Shown here: piece by piece, positions 27,988 to 37,418 of the stretch | How the letters are laid out: every line of letters starts with the position of its first letter | How positions within the stretch are numbered: position 1 is the stretch's first letter | Source: Maioricimonas rarisocia | Lineage (GTDB): Bacteria > Planctomycetota > Planctomycetia > Planctomycetales > Planctomycetaceae | Assembly: GCF_007747795.1 (NCBI RefSeq) | Contig: NZ_CP036275.1 | Coordinates: forward strand, 3,024,853 to 3,088,852 | Reading direction: 5' to 3' | Length of the DNA stretch: 64,000 nt | The notes under the pieces: model-generated | Told to the model about the DNA's origin: nothing | The model's input: only the letters and a program-made list of their open reading frames with translations | Databases searched by the model: none | Made by a program: the position numbers and the translations under genes

Positions 27988-30900
27988 TCAGTCTCCACGC
28001 GCAGGTGCCGGCGCGCCTGGAAGCAGTTTCGCCTTTGGATCATCCGGCGGACCGTCCAGCGCGAGATACGCGAACAGGTCGGCCAGCTCCTGAGGAGTGA
28101 GCTGCTTTTCGATGCCTTCCGGCATCATCGAGACATTGCTGACGCGGTACTCCTCGATCTCCTCGCGCGGTATCGTTTCCAGCTTGCCTCCCTGAATCTT
28201 CAGGATGACGCGTCGCTCGTTCTCTTCGACGGGCAGCCCGGTCAGAACACGGCCATCGTCGGTCAGCAGTTGCCGGGCCTGGTAACCGGGGCCAATGACC
28301 AGCGAAGGGTCGAACACGTTCGAAAGCAGTTGCTCCCAGTTGTTGCGTCCGTTGCGTGTGATGTCCGGTCCGACCTCGGCGCCGTCTCCGTACATCTTGT
28401 GGCACTGCGCGCAGATCTTTTTGAACACCGCGACGCCCGCTCGGGCATCTCCAGGAACGCGCCGCAGCAGATCGCGATGCTGTCGAATCACCTGCTGGCG
28501 ATCGGAGCGTCCGTCCAGTCGAATCTGACCGTACACTTTGGCGAGCGCCGTCTTCAGCGGTTCGTCCGTGAATGTCGCCAGCCGGCGGAGCTGGTTGACG
28601 TTCAGCAGATTCCGGTCGATCTTTTTGTTCTGGATCGCGTCGAGCAGAGCCAGACTCCACCCGGGCCGTTGCGTCAGGACTTCGATCGCTTTCGGCTGAA
28701 CCGCCGGTTCGAAGTCGTCGAAACGGACCAGCAGAATCCCGGCGACCTTCGGACTGCGGGAACGTCCCAGCGACTCGATCACAGCGGCACGAAAGTCGTG
28801 GCCGGCTTCGGCATCAGCGAGCACCTCTTCGACCCTGTCCAGGAACTCCGCGTCGCCCGCTGCAATCAGCGTTTCGAGGGCGGCGAGCCGGTTCTGCGGG
28901 CGATGATCACTGTCGGCGAACGAGTGCCGCAGCGTGTCGAGTGCCGGCCCGGAACCGAGCAACGCCCGGACGACCGTCAAGGGAGCATCCAGCACCTCAT
29001 CCGCGTCCGCCAGACGCGATTCGTCGAGAAACAGCCCGGAGATGGACTCCCGCTGTTCGTCCGTGAGCGAACGCTGCCGCAACCGCTCAGCGACAGCGTC
29101 CAGACACTGCCGCTTCGTGGCCTCGTCGAGAAGCTCCTCCACCAGAGTCTCCTCGAGGAGTTCCGAGAGTGTGTTGCCATCGGTTCGCGGATCATCAGCC
29201 AGGACGCTGACAGCACGCGGCAGCACCGAGGCGAAGGCAGGCGGTCGATCGAACATCTGTTCGACGAGTGCCTGCCCGACCGCATCCGGATCCCGGGAAA
29301 CGATCGGCAGCAGGTTCTGCCAGACCAGCGGCGCCATGGTCGGATCGTTCTCTGACAGTGCCAAGTGGTACAGCAGAATCGAGGCCAGCTGAGAGTCGAA
29401 GCGTTCCGGGCGATCGCTGACGTGCCTGTAGAGTTTGCTGGCCGCGATGACCCGTTGCTGAAAGACTCGTGGATCTTCGTCCTGTCCGAAGATGAGCCCG
29501 GCCGCGATTTCCTGAGCGGCCAGTTTCTCATCCAGGCGATCCGCCAGCAGCCGAATCTTCCACGCGGAAATCTGCGGGTGATCCACGTCGTAGTGAATGT
29601 TGTGGACGAGCACCGAGGGGGGCAGGTCGGCACCTGCCAGGGCCCACATTGCCCGGAGACGGGAGGACACGTCCCGGGACGTGTCATTCGCCTGGGCGAT
29701 CAATCGCTGGACAACCGGCGAGTCTTCGGAGAGTCGCTCGGCCAGTAGTCGCCGTGCGGTCGCGCGCACGTATTCGTCCCGACCATCAAGGTGATCAGCG
29801 AGTTCGTCGTTGCCCATGGTCGACAGGTCGAGAACCGGCAGTCGTCCCGCCTTGTCGTAAATGACGCGGTACAGTCGTCCCTTGGCGCGGTCGATGCCCT
29901 CCGGGTCGGCATTCGCATCCTGGTAGCAGTGATAGCGGTCGTACCAGTCCAGCACGTACAGGCAGCCGTCCGGCCCGGTCTTCTGCACGACCGGCATGAA
30001 CCAGGCGTCGTTGGCGGTCAGGAAGTCAGCGAGCTTCGGGGCGTCGTCGTCACCCCGCTTGCGGATCGTGCCGTACTCGTCGTCGTCCCATGCACCGTTC
30101 TTCGGGGCGAAACCGGGATGCGGCCGACCCCGATATGTCGAGCCGTGCCGTTCGATGACGTCCGCATTGATGCAGCCGCCGTGAATGTTCCCCATCAACA
30201 GCAGCTTGCGGTACTCCTCGGGCCACGCGTCGGTATCCGACCAGGTGATGCCGCAGTAGGCCGCCTTCTGATGCTTGTGATCGACGATCGAGCGCATCGG
30301 CCATGTGTTCGCCGGGTACGGTCCCCCCTGCCGAATGTAGTATCCCGACTCGACGATGTGCCACAGGTGGTCGATGACGCAGGCGGAAATGAAGAAGTCC
30401 CCCTCGTCGTTGATGGCGATCCCCCAGGGGTTGCTCGTCCCTTCGGCAAAGACCTGGAACTCCCAGGTGCGCGGGTGAATGCGGAACATCGCGCAGGTGA
30501 ACTTCCAGCCGGGATGCTCCGCGTCACGATTGGGATTGTCGCTGCCGTACTTCACGTGCGAATGATTGAACACGCCGTTCAGACCGTACAGCCAGCCGTC
30601 CGGTCCCCATGTGAGCGAATTCGGAAGCTCATGCGTGTCGGTCCGCCCGAAGCCGGTCAGGACCGTTTTCGTAACGTCGGCCTTTCCGTCGCCGTCGGTG
30701 TCCTGCATGAATAGCAGATCGGGCGCGTTCGCGACCCACACGCCGCCATGGCCGACTGCGATTCCGGACGGGATATTCAGCCCGTCGGCGAACACCGTCA
30801 CCGAGTCGGCCCGGCCGTCACCGGTGGTATCCTCGAGAACCTTCACACGGTCGCGGCCTGGACCGGCGGATCGGCGGGGATACTCAAAGCTCTCGGTGAT

Positions 30901-31137
30901 CCAGATCCGCCCACGCTCATCGATGCTCATCGCGACCGGATTGGCGATATCCGGCTCGGCAGCGACGACCTCGACGGAGAAGCCGTCAGGGACCGTCATG
31001 CGTGCGACGGCCTGCTGTGCAGAGATCGGCGGTCCCGGCGGCCGGTCGTGACGGCGGGGTACTTCAAGACGCTGAGCCGTTGCGGGGCTGGCAGCGAACA
31101 GGAAAAACAGAACGACCGGCAGCAGGAGCGCACGCAT
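27988..31137 (-). CDS. PVC membrane-bound dehydrogenase/heme-binding protein (TIGR02604 plus TIGR02603 type)
   Basis: A 1049-residue exported protein. A signal peptide (LLLPVVLFFLFAASPATAQ) leads into a Pirellula/Verrucomicrobium dehydrogenase propeller, about residues 30-420, with GDGRADSV and DGDGKADV loops and a HELPNSLTWGPDGWLYG segment. HEAT-like helical repeats follow, about 440-800. The C-terminal heme-binding domain carries CAQCH at residues 909-913 followed by GPDIT and a closing SMMPEGIEKQLTPQEL motif typical of TIGR02603. This domain order is a planctomycete hallmark and suggests a c-type-heme-linked extracytoplasmic oxidoreductase of unknown substrate. Start 31137 follows GGAAGG by 7 nt; ORF extension to 31215 is rejected. 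Confidence 0.88.
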   Translation of the reverse strand: MRALLLPVVLFFLFAASPATAQRLEVPRRHDRPPGPPISAQQAVARMTVPDGFSVEVVAAEPDIANPVAMSIDERGRIWITESFEYPRRSAGPGRDRVKVLEDTTGDGRADSVTVFADGLNIPSGIAVGHGGVWVANAPDLLFMQDTDGDGKADVTKTVLTGFGRTDTHELPNSLTWGPDGWLYGLNGVFNHSHVKYGSDNPNRDAEHPGWKFTCAMFRIHPRTWEFQVFAEGTSNPWGIAINDEGDFFISACVIDHLWHIVESGYYIRQGGPYPANTWPMRSIVDHKHQKAAYCGITWSDTDAWPEEYRKLLLMGNIHGGCINADVIERHGSTYRGRPHPGFAPKNGAWDDDEYGTIRKRGDDDAPKLADFLTANDAWFMPVVQKTGPDGCLYVLDWYDRYHCYQDANADPEGIDRAKGRLYRVIYDKAGRLPVLDLSTMGNDELADHLDGRDEYVRATARRLLAERLSEDSPVVQRLIAQANDTSRDVSSRLRAMWALAGADLPPSVLVHNIHYDVDHPQISAWKIRLLADRLDEKLAAQEIAAGLIFGQDEDPRVFQQRVIAASKLYRHVSDRPERFDSQLASILLYHLALSENDPTMAPLVWQNLLPIVSRDPDAVGQALVEQMFDRPPAFASVLPRAVSVLADDPRTDGNTLSELLEETLVEELLDEATKRQCLDAVAERLRQRSLTDEQRESISGLFLDESRLADADEVLDAPLTVVRALLGSGPALDTLRHSFADSDHRPQNRLAALETLIAAGDAEFLDRVEEVLADAEAGHDFRAAVIESLGRSRSPKVAGILLVRFDDFEPAVQPKAIEVLTQRPGWSLALLDAIQNKKIDRNLLNVNQLRRLATFTDEPLKTALAKVYGQIRLDGRSDRQQVIRQHRDLLRRVPGDARAGVAVFKKICAQCHKMYGDGAEVGPDITRNGRNNWEQLLSNVFDPSLVIGPGYQARQLLTDDGRVLTGLPVEENERRVILKIQGGKLETIPREEIEEYRVSNVSMMPEGIEKQLTPQELADLFAYLALDGPPDDPKAKLLPGAPAPARGD

Positions 31138-31305
31138 GCGACGACCTTCCGACGTGGGGCAGAGAGAACGGGAAGCGCACCCCGATACTGTCGCCCACTC
31201 GACTGCCGGATGCAATCGAAGCTGCAGCCGCGGTGCATCATCGAAACCGTCAGTCGCACCGCGACGTGCGATGCGACTGACTCGAGATGCACAATCGAAA
31301 TGCCG

Positions 31306-31752
31306 TCAACTCGAAGTAAGTTCGAAGCTGGGAGGCGTCTCGGGAGAGTCGGTGATGTCGGCGGTCAGTTGCGTCTGTTCCAGCGCACTGTACTTGTCCG
31401 GAATGGACTCGCTGGCGTCGCCGGACATCCGCAGCTGCTCGATATCCATCCCTTCGTCGGTCGATACCGGTGAACCGTCCTTTGTGACGATGCGGCTGAC
31501 CGTCACTTTGTAATTGCCGGGCGTTACGCCCGACCGGTTACCGGTTACGAGGGAGAATTCGCCGTCAGCATTCGTCTGGCCGGCAGCGCCATTGAGGCCG
31601 GGCTGGGTCGGGTGAAACATGACGACGGCATCACCGAGCGGCTGACCGTCGAGTGTCACGACTCCGGTGTATTCGACGAGTTCGGGAGCGTCATCCGGAG
31701 ACGACGAGCAGCCCGTAACCATCAACGCGAGAACGAGGCAGAAACACCGCAC
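31306..31752 (-). CDS. Carboxypeptidase-regulatory-like lipoprotein (DUF1559 partner)
   Basis: A 148-residue lipoprotein with a GTG start at 31752, nine nt after a GGAGG site. The leader MRCFCLVLALMVTGC has a good lipobox at Cys15. The mature part is one beta-sandwich (prealbumin-like) domain: YTGVVTLDGQPLGDAVVMFHP, DGEFSLVTGNRSG, and GNYKVTVSRI. A paralogue with the same logic (VSGRITLDGEPLPNAMVEF) lies at 58691-59146, and both are linked to a DUF1559 gene. The gene follows its DUF1559 neighbour by 91 bp and is presumably co-transcribed. The role is unknown; surface binding is a guess. Confidence 0.75.
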   Translation of the reverse strand: MRCFCLVLALMVTGCSSSPDDAPELVEYTGVVTLDGQPLGDAVVMFHPTQPGLNGAAGQTNADGEFSLVTGNRSGVTPGNYKVTVSRIVTKDGSPVSTDEGMDIEQLRMSGDASESIPDKYSALEQTQLTADITDSPETPPSFELTSS

Positions 31753-31843
31753 TTCAGAAGTCCTCCGTTTCGAAACGTTGCCTGGAACTGCCGAACCGGT
31801 GCAGCAGGACCGGTTGGCCGGCCGCGACATTGCCGGGCGACGA

Positions 31844-32833
31844 TCAGAACTCGCCGATGACGTTGCCGTCCTTGATTCGATTGAGCCACTGGAAGACGTT
31901 GCGGTAATCAATGTTCTCGCTGATGAAGCGGACCGCACCGTCCCCCATCAGGAAGTGGCCGCCACCGATATGATGGCTGCCGAACTGCCAGGCGTACTGC
32001 AGACCGCTGCCGTTGAGGGCGTTGTCGTAGTTGATCGCACCATACCGCTCGTTGTTTCGGGGCGTGCGACCGTGGCAACAGGTGTGGGTGCCGGCGCCCC
32101 AGTACGGGCCATAGTTAACACTTGTGCTCTGCTGTTTGGCTTCACCCACGATAATCGTGTTACTGGACCCGTCCTTGATGAAACCGATCGTCGTGGCCCC
32201 GTCGTTACCGAACGCGCCGAGATCCTGCGTGCTCGTGCGGTAGACGTTGTAGCTCGGGTTGTAATCGGTGTAGGCACCGGTGGCGAACAGATAGTTGCTG
32301 CGGGCCACCTGGTTCCGTTCGTAGAAGCTGCTGCTGCTGTTCGCAGAGCTGTTAACGACCTCGCCGTTCAGATCGTCTGACGGGCACAGGAAGACGGCCA
32401 GCTTCTGGCTGTAGACAGGACGGTTGGCGTCGCTGGTGCTTACACCACCAGCCAGTGGTCGCCCGTAAGGGCTGGAGATGCTCGACGGCAGACTGAAGTT
32501 GTACTGGTTGTACAGCGGAGACTGGTCGAGGTAGGGAAGCAGAAGCACCCAGCCGGTCGTGTTCATCACCTCGAGCGTCGAAGGACACTGCGAGTAGGAG
32601 GCCGGATTGCAGCGACCGGAGGAAATCAGCGCCGGCGGGAACACGCCGTGGGTGTCGTGATAGTTGTGGAGGGCCAGTCCGAATTGCTTCACGTTGTTCT
32701 TGCACTGCGATCGTCTGGCCGCTTCCCGTGCCTGTTGCACCGCAGGGAGCAGCAGTGCGATCAGAATCGCGATGATGGCAATCACCACCAGCAGTTCGAT
32801 CAGCGTGAAACCTCGTCGAATGCGCAGCGACAT
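31844..32833 (-). CDS. DUF1559 prepilin-like protein, paralogue 2
   Basis: A 329-residue DUF1559 protein with the same N-terminal prepilin signal ([16 protein letters not shown]) and [18 protein letters not shown] core as the other two in the window. The C-terminus has HIGGGHFLMGDG (H-x9-DG) followed by VRFISENID, and ends in VIGEF. Start 32833 is preferred because GAGG is 8 nt upstream; ATG 32839 is only 2 nt from the same site. The leader contains a 9-bp inverted repeat upstream (32895-32929) that would fall in the 5' untranslated region. The companion lipoprotein gene follows on the same strand. Confidence 0.9.
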   Translation of the reverse strand: MSLRIRRGFTLIELLVVIAIIAILIALLLPAVQQAREAARRSQCKNNVKQFGLALHNYHDTHGVFPPALISSGRCNPASYSQCPSTLEVMNTTGWVLLLPYLDQSPLYNQYNFSLPSSISSPYGRPLAGGVSTSDANRPVYSQKLAVFLCPSDDLNGEVVNSSANSSSSFYERNQVARSNYLFATGAYTDYNPSYNVYRTSTQDLGAFGNDGATTIGFIKDGSSNTIIVGEAKQQSTSVNYGPYWGAGTHTCCHGRTPRNNERYGAINYDNALNGSGLQYAWQFGSHHIGGGHFLMGDGAVRFISENIDYRNVFQWLNRIKDGNVIGEF

Positions 32834-32894
32834 GAGCATGTCCTCACCAGAAACGGCGTTTTCGCAGGAACTACGAACTGAAGAACAGGCGGAC

Positions 32895-32929
32895 TGACGC
32901 GGCGGGAAATGAAGGTGCTTGCCGCGTCA
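32895..32929 (-). promoter_or_regulatory. 9-bp inverted repeat upstream of DUF1559 gene 2
   Basis: TGACGCGGC (32895-32903) and GCCGCGTCA (32921-32929) are perfect inverted copies about 60 bp before the start codon. They could be an operator or a 5'-UTR hairpin. The rest of the 470-bp spacer up to 33307 shows no gene, tRNA or recognised repeat. Confidence 0.35.
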
Positions 32930-33307
32930 CCCGTTGATACATGAAGAAGATGACTTGACTCTAAACCTGCCGTTAAGAGGTCGCAACCGTCCCGATGATG
33001 AAACTTCGTTGCCAAGACGAAATTCAGGGAGAACCCTGACGGGTCGGTTGCATGAGCGAAGCGGGGAGCCCTGCGGCCACTTTGCCCCACCGGTAGGCGA
33101 CGCTGACGTGCAGAGACAATCAGGATCGCGCGGTCACGAAGGATGCGTGTGCGTCTTGCTGAACAACGCGGCACCTTGCGTTTCCCTCCCCGCTCAAATC
33201 TTCCGGGTGATCACCAGGCCAGGTCGACGAGATGTGGGAACTGTCGGTCCCGGATGTGTGGGCGGCGCACGCAGGACCGCGTCAGATGATCAGCCGCGAT
33301 CGATCAA

Positions 33308-33733
33308 TTACTGAGCGCCGTGATCGGGCTTCTGCGACCGTCGGCCGGCGCGGGTGTTTGACGGCACCCAGTTGCGGTCCGTGTCCTTCAGGTCGCGGAT
33401 CTCGGCGAGTGAAGGGGGCGCGTTCGTTCCGTACTGCTGCCATCGTGGCTTGCGGAGCACCGGCCGGTAGTCCATGTGTGCCGGTCGGGCACCACGGCTG
33501 AACACCCAGCTCATGACGGATCGTGATCCTCCCCCCGGTCGTTCACGGAAGAGGACGGCCAGCAAACCGAGTCCCACGGCAATGCCGCCCACGATCATCA
33601 GAGGGACGGCTGGATCGGGGCTGAAGACAAGCACAACGCCAGTGCACGCGAGCGCACCGCCGAGAATCACGAAGCTCGTTGCGAGCAGCGGCGCGGCAAC
33701 CCGGCTCGGCTGACTGTCAAACCGTGATCCCAT
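33308..33733 (-). CDS. Hypothetical protein with two transmembrane helices
   Basis: A 141-residue small membrane protein. Two hydrophobic helices, LLATSFVILGGALACTGVVLVF and VPLMIVGGIAVGLGLLAVLF, are joined by a short loop. A soluble, proline-rich tail follows that contains PVLRKPRWQQYGTNAPPSLAEIRDL. No family could be assigned. A near-consensus promoter lies 60-90 bp upstream (33796-33823). It is transcribed alone, with no obvious operon partner. Confidence 0.65.
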   Translation of the reverse strand: MGSRFDSQPSRVAAPLLATSFVILGGALACTGVVLVFSPDPAVPLMIVGGIAVGLGLLAVLFRERPGGGSRSVMSWVFSRGARPAHMDYRPVLRKPRWQQYGTNAPPSLAEIRDLKDTDRNWVPSNTRAGRRSQKPDHGAQ

Positions 33734-33795
33734 CGACTCTCCCGCCCCGTCAAGAGATCTGAACCGTCACGAGATCCAAAATCCGTTCATCCCGT

Positions 33796-33823
33796 ATCAT
33801 ACTTCGCCGGACCGACGTGTAAA
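33796..33823 (-). promoter_or_regulatory. Putative sigma-70 promoter on the minus strand
   Basis: Read on the minus strand: TTTACA (33823-33818), a 16-nt spacer, and TATGAT (33801-33796). Each box matches five of six consensus bases. It lies about 60 bp upstream of the gene starting at 33733. Confidence 0.5.
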
Positions 33824-33873
33824 CAGGGGAGTGACACGCCCCCTTGCCGGCCGTCCTCCCGGCCACGGTTCCG

Positions 33874-34464
33874 TCAATTCGGCCGCGTGAGCGAGTGCAC
33901 CGTCCGCAGCACGTCTTTCAGTGCAAACTCGTCCTCCTCCCCCGAGGGAAATCGGCGGATCAGCATCCCTCCAGGTTCGTAGACGTAGAATGCAGGTGTC
34001 GATTCGAGATCCTGTTGCTCGAGAAAATCGAGAAACGGCACATCGAGCTGCAGGTGAACGAGCGGCCCGGAATGCTTGCTCAGGAATTCGAGAATCTTCG
34101 GCTGGTACCAGGCGGGTGGCTTGCCGGCGATGCCGTCGTAATCACAGTTGACCGCAATCCACTCCAACCGGTCCTGAGGAAACGTGGAGAGCCGTTCAAT
34201 GATTTCCGGCAACTCCTCCCGGCACCGCGGGCAGGTCATCGTCCAGATCTGAACCACGACGACCTTGCCGGAGGCCGCACGGACCCGCTTCTGCACGCCG
34301 GCCCAGTCCGTCACCGTCAGTTCAGGATCGGCCGCCAATCCTCGGGACGCAACGCCGCACGTGGCGACCGCGATGAATGCCAGGCAGACTGACCAGTGCA
34401 GAATGCGCGGGTGACCGGGCCGCTGAGGCGACGTGATCGGCAATCGGTCGGCTGGAAGCTTCAT
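33874..34464 (-). CDS. Secreted thioredoxin-like (TlpA/AhpC-type) protein
   Basis: A 196-residue exported thioredoxin-fold protein. The signal peptide lies at about residues 20-45 (HWSVCLAFIAVATCGVASRGLAA). The active-site motif is CPRC (C78, C81) within VVVVQIWTMTCPRC, followed by ELPEIIERL. A late cis-proline block STPAFYVYEPGG is present. It is likely a periplasmic thiol-disulfide oxidoreductase. Start 34464 is chosen at MKLPAD; ORF extension to 34527 is rejected. It is divergent from the FG-GAP gene starting at 34692. Confidence 0.85.
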   Translation of the reverse strand: MKLPADRLPITSPQRPGHPRILHWSVCLAFIAVATCGVASRGLAADPELTVTDWAGVQKRVRAASGKVVVVQIWTMTCPRCREELPEIIERLSTFPQDRLEWIAVNCDYDGIAGKPPAWYQPKILEFLSKHSGPLVHLQLDVPFLDFLEQQDLESTPAFYVYEPGGMLIRRFPSGEEDEFALKDVLRTVHSLTRPN

Positions 34465-34691
34465 GATGTGATCCTGCTGGCGAAACGGTCCTCGTGCCTT
34501 TCGCGGTTCGATCATAACCGGCGGCAATCAGTGGTCGACAGTGAGCCGGTGTCGCCCTCGCAGCGCATGGATTTCGCCGGACCGTTCCGATAGTCTGCGA
34601 GAACGCTCCGGACCGGAGGCCAACACGCTCGAATGCCCCGGCAACCGGAAGTCATCGTCCGACCACTGCAGCATCTGACAGGAGAGATTCC

Positions 34692-35891
34692 GTGAGAACG
34701 CAACACTGTCTCTACGCATTACTGTCGCTGATGCTCGGTGTCGGCAATCTCCCTGCGGAGATGCCCCGGTTCGAGGCGGTGACCATCGATCCTGCGGCGG
34801 CCAGCAAAGCCTGCTACGCGGTCACGGTTGCCGACGTCGACGGGGACCGCCGCGACGACATTGTCGTGGTCACTGAGGATCAGGTGCTCTGGTACCGCAA
34901 TCCCGAATGGGACAAGCACGTCATCCTCGACAACCAGACGGAGCTCGACAACGTCTGCATCGCGCCGCTCGACATCGATGGCGACGGCTGGGTCGACTTC
35001 GCTCTGGGGGCCGGATGGACCCGTGTGGGTACGGTCCAGTGGATCTCACGCGGCAAGGAGAAACAGTCAGACCAGCTCTGGAACGTCTACCCGATTGGTC
35101 GTGAGCCCTGGCTGCACCGGATGCGGTTCGCCAACGTACTCGATAAGGATCGGCCACAACTGGTGATCTCACCGCTCAATGCTGTCAACGCGCCGGGCGT
35201 GAAGCTGACCGCTTTCGAGATTCCCGAAGACCCGCGCGAGCAGCGGTGGCCTGCGACTGTCCTCGATGCAACGCTGAACCGCATGCACAATCACTGGCAT
35301 CTCGACCGAAACGACGACGATGTCGCCGAGACGCTCACAGCCAGTCAGGAAGGCATCCATCTGGTCCGTCGAAAGGACGATGGCGAGTTCACTAAGACGA
35401 AACTGTCTGGTGCAACCGAAGGGGACTCACCCCAGCAAAGTGGTGCGGGCGAAATCAAGACCGGTTACCTCAAGGGGGGAAGGTCTTTCATCGCGACGAT
35501 CGAGCCGATGCACGGAACGAGTGTCGTCGTGTATACCGATCCGTTCGGCGACGGCGGACCATCGGGACGTCATGTGCTCGACAACACCCTGGCGCAGGGG
35601 CACGCCATCTGGCCGGCCGACCTGGACGACGACGGAACCGACGAGCTGGTGGTAGGCCATCGCGAGGCGGGCAACGGTCCGGTGCGCGGGCCGGGCGTCT
35701 ACATCTACGACTGTACGGACGAAGCCGGAACCACCTGGAAGAAGCACGTGCTCGACGACGGCGGAGTGGCGGTCGAAGACCTGCTCTGTCATGACTTCAA
35801 TGACGACGGTCTGCTCGACATCGTTGCCGTCGGCCGGGCCACGCTGAACGTGAAACTGTATCTCAATCAAGGCGAGCCGTCGGCGAACTGA
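34692..35891 (+). CDS. Secreted FG-GAP/VCBS repeat protein
   Basis: A 399-residue exported protein with a GTG start (AGGAGAG lies 5 nt upstream) and a signal peptide ending near AEMPR. FG-GAP/VCBS-type calcium loops are repeated: VADVDGDRRDDIVVV, LDIDGDGWVDFALG, LDDDGTDELVVG and FNDDGLLDIVAVG. Such propellers are extracellular binding modules in Planctomycetes. No catalytic motif is visible. It lies 31 bp upstream of the enoyl reductase gene on the same strand, an unusual neighbour for a cytoplasmic lipid enzyme. Confidence 0.8.
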   Translation: MRTQHCLYALLSLMLGVGNLPAEMPRFEAVTIDPAAASKACYAVTVADVDGDRRDDIVVVTEDQVLWYRNPEWDKHVILDNQTELDNVCIAPLDIDGDGWVDFALGAGWTRVGTVQWISRGKEKQSDQLWNVYPIGREPWLHRMRFANVLDKDRPQLVISPLNAVNAPGVKLTAFEIPEDPREQRWPATVLDATLNRMHNHWHLDRNDDDVAETLTASQEGIHLVRRKDDGEFTKTKLSGATEGDSPQQSGAGEIKTGYLKGGRSFIATIEPMHGTSVVVYTDPFGDGGPSGRHVLDNTLAQGHAIWPADLDDDGTDELVVGHREAGNGPVRGPGVYIYDCTDEAGTTWKKHVLDDGGVAVEDLLCHDFNDDGLLDIVAVGRATLNVKLYLNQGEPSAN

Positions 35892-35922
35892 TTCGCCCGT
35901 CGCTCACTCGAGGTAGGACGTA

Positions 35923-36735
35923 ATGGATTTTCTGCAACTGGCCGGGAAGCCGGTTCTTGTTTTCGGCGTCGCCAACCGTAAGAGCGTCGCCTTTCACACC
36001 GGCCGGGTTCTGCAGGAAGCGGGAGCCGACGTGCTCTACGCGGTCCGCAGCGAGAAACGCCGCGAGTCGGTGCAGAAGCTCGTGGGTGATGCGCCGGTGT
36101 ACGTCTGCGACGTCGAGCATCAGGACCAGATCGACCGGCTGGGGGATGAAGTCGCCCGCGATCGGGATCGTCTGGCCGGCATCGTCCACTCGATTGCGTT
36201 TGCCGACTACTCGGCCGGCTGGCTGCCGTTTCACGAAACGCCCCGCAAGGCATTTCTGCAGGCGGTCGACATCTCCTGCTTTTCGCTCACGGCAATCGCC
36301 AACCGGTTTCGTGAGCAGCTCGATCCCGAGCAGGGGAGCGTCGTGACAATTTCGATCTCGACGACACGCATGGCGGCGGAGAACTACGGTTACATGGCTC
36401 CGGTAAAGGCGGCGCTGGACTCTTCGATCTGCTTCCTCGCGAAGTCGTTCTCGGAGTTCTCGCGGGTCCGCTTCAACGCCGTCTGCCCGGGACTGCTGAA
36501 GACGTCGGCATCCGCGGGAATCCCCGGCTACGTCGACTGCTACCTCTTCGCCGAGCAGGCCACCCTGCGCAAGCAGGCGGTCCAGACCGAAGAAGTCGCG
36601 AATGCCGCGGCGTTCCTGATCAGTCCCCGCTCGTCCGGAATGAACGCGCAGCGTCTGGTGATCGATGCCGGCATGGAGGTGAATTACTTCGACCGGCAGC
36701 TCACGACGGCCCTGGCCGAGCACGGGACGCGGTAG
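35923..36735 (+). CDS. fabI: Enoyl-[acyl-carrier-protein] reductase, FabI-like SDR
   Basis: A 270-residue short-chain dehydrogenase of the FabI group, which completes the fatty-acid elongation cycle by reducing enoyl-ACP with NADH. The FabI-type [15 protein letters not shown] nucleotide loop, IVHSIAFAD and [12 protein letters not shown] are clear. Active-site Tyr155 and Lys162 have the right seven-residue spacing (YGYMAPVK). The second tyrosine of the FabI Y-x6/9-Y-x6-K pattern (Y146 in E. coli) is replaced by Ile at the equivalent position. That is a noteworthy deviation, possibly affecting inhibitor or substrate binding. Length is normal. Start 35923 is preceded by GAGGTAGGA. Confidence 0.85.
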   Translation: MDFLQLAGKPVLVFGVANRKSVAFHTGRVLQEAGADVLYAVRSEKRRESVQKLVGDAPVYVCDVEHQDQIDRLGDEVARDRDRLAGIVHSIAFADYSAGWLPFHETPRKAFLQAVDISCFSLTAIANRFREQLDPEQGSVVTISISTTRMAAENYGYMAPVKAALDSSICFLAKSFSEFSRVRFNAVCPGLLKTSASAGIPGYVDCYLFAEQATLRKQAVQTEEVANAAAFLISPRSSGMNAQRLVIDAGMEVNYFDRQLTTALAEHGTR

Positions 36736-37145
36736 CGGGCAGCCCGTGGGCAAATCAGAGGCGTCCGTCTGCCAGGGACTGCCTCCGTGCTGTACAGAGT
36801 GTGCCACGGGCTCTGCCCGTGCGGTTCGCCGAAGCATTCACTCGCTGGCGCTTCGTGCTGGTATCGGCTCAGGCGGCCAGCCGACCCCTCGATGGGGGCA
36901 TGGGGCTCCCTCACCCCTCCCCAATGCTCCACCTCAGATGGAGCAGTTTCTCTGGTTTGCCTGTCTTTCCTGCGGTGTCCCGTAGCCGGCCGGTTCGTGT
37001 CGATTTGTCCGATTCGGGAGGATTTTCCTGCGGTGGCGGCTGTGCAGGTCCGATAAATCGGGTGTGCATCTTTGACGAGCAGGCGGAACACGCTGGATGG
37101 CCGTTCCGTCACCGACAGAGGCCCATCCGACAGGTGAGTGTTGGT
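36736..37145. repeat. Spacer with hairpin and half inverted-repeat element
   Basis: A 410-bp gene-free spacer. It contains the hairpin CACGGGC/GCCCGTG with TCT loop at 36805-36821. At 36839-36863 lies a single copy of the 25-bp end sequence of the element at 20494-20934 (CACTCGCT...CTTCGTGCTGGTA). A small CCGAT-AA-ATCGG dyad is at 37050-37061. No protein-coding sequence is supported here. Confidence 0.6.
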
Positions 37146-37418
37146 ATGAAACTGACAAAGCTCTTTACCAAGCCTGAGATTGCCTTGCTGGGCTGTCTGT
37201 TGGCCGCCGCCGGGTTGTCTGGTTGTCAGACAACCATTGGTGGGCAGACGTTGCCGTCTGCCTGGTTTCTCCGGGACGACGTGCAGTACTTCCCTGCCGG
37301 GCCCGAATTCCAGTTGTCCAACCAGGTGCAGGCGATTGAAGAATACAAGGCCGCTCAGGAAGGCCTTGCAGAGGAACTGGGCGAAGAACCGCCCGGGCCG
37401 TTCGCTCCCGGGCCGTAG
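37146..37418 (+). CDS. Small lipoprotein of unknown function
   Basis: A 90-residue predicted lipoprotein. The leader KLFTKPEIALLGCLLAAAGLSGC has a lipobox LSGC (Cys27). The mature part contains LPSAWFLRDDVQYFPAGPEFQLSN and a charged helix, and ends in a proline-rich GPFAPGP. No family is recognised, but small lipoproteins of this design are frequent in Planctomycetes. The ATG at 37146 gives a normal signal; the longer frame starting at 36801 runs through repeat sequence and is rejected. Confidence 0.65.
   Translation: MKLTKLFTKPEIALLGCLLAAAGLSGCQTTIGGQTLPSAWFLRDDVQYFPAGPEFQLSNQVQAIEEYKAAQEGLAEELGEEPPGPFAPGP

Noticed and set aside
27841-29355. 504-residue plus-strand open frame opposite the TIGR02604-type gene
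   Set aside because: Antisense shadow; the minus frame carries the heme motif and propeller repeats.
13086-32975. Shared CCGTTAAGA word upstream of two DUF1559 genes
   Set aside because: The word is on the opposite strand relative to the gene at the second site and is too short to be convincing.
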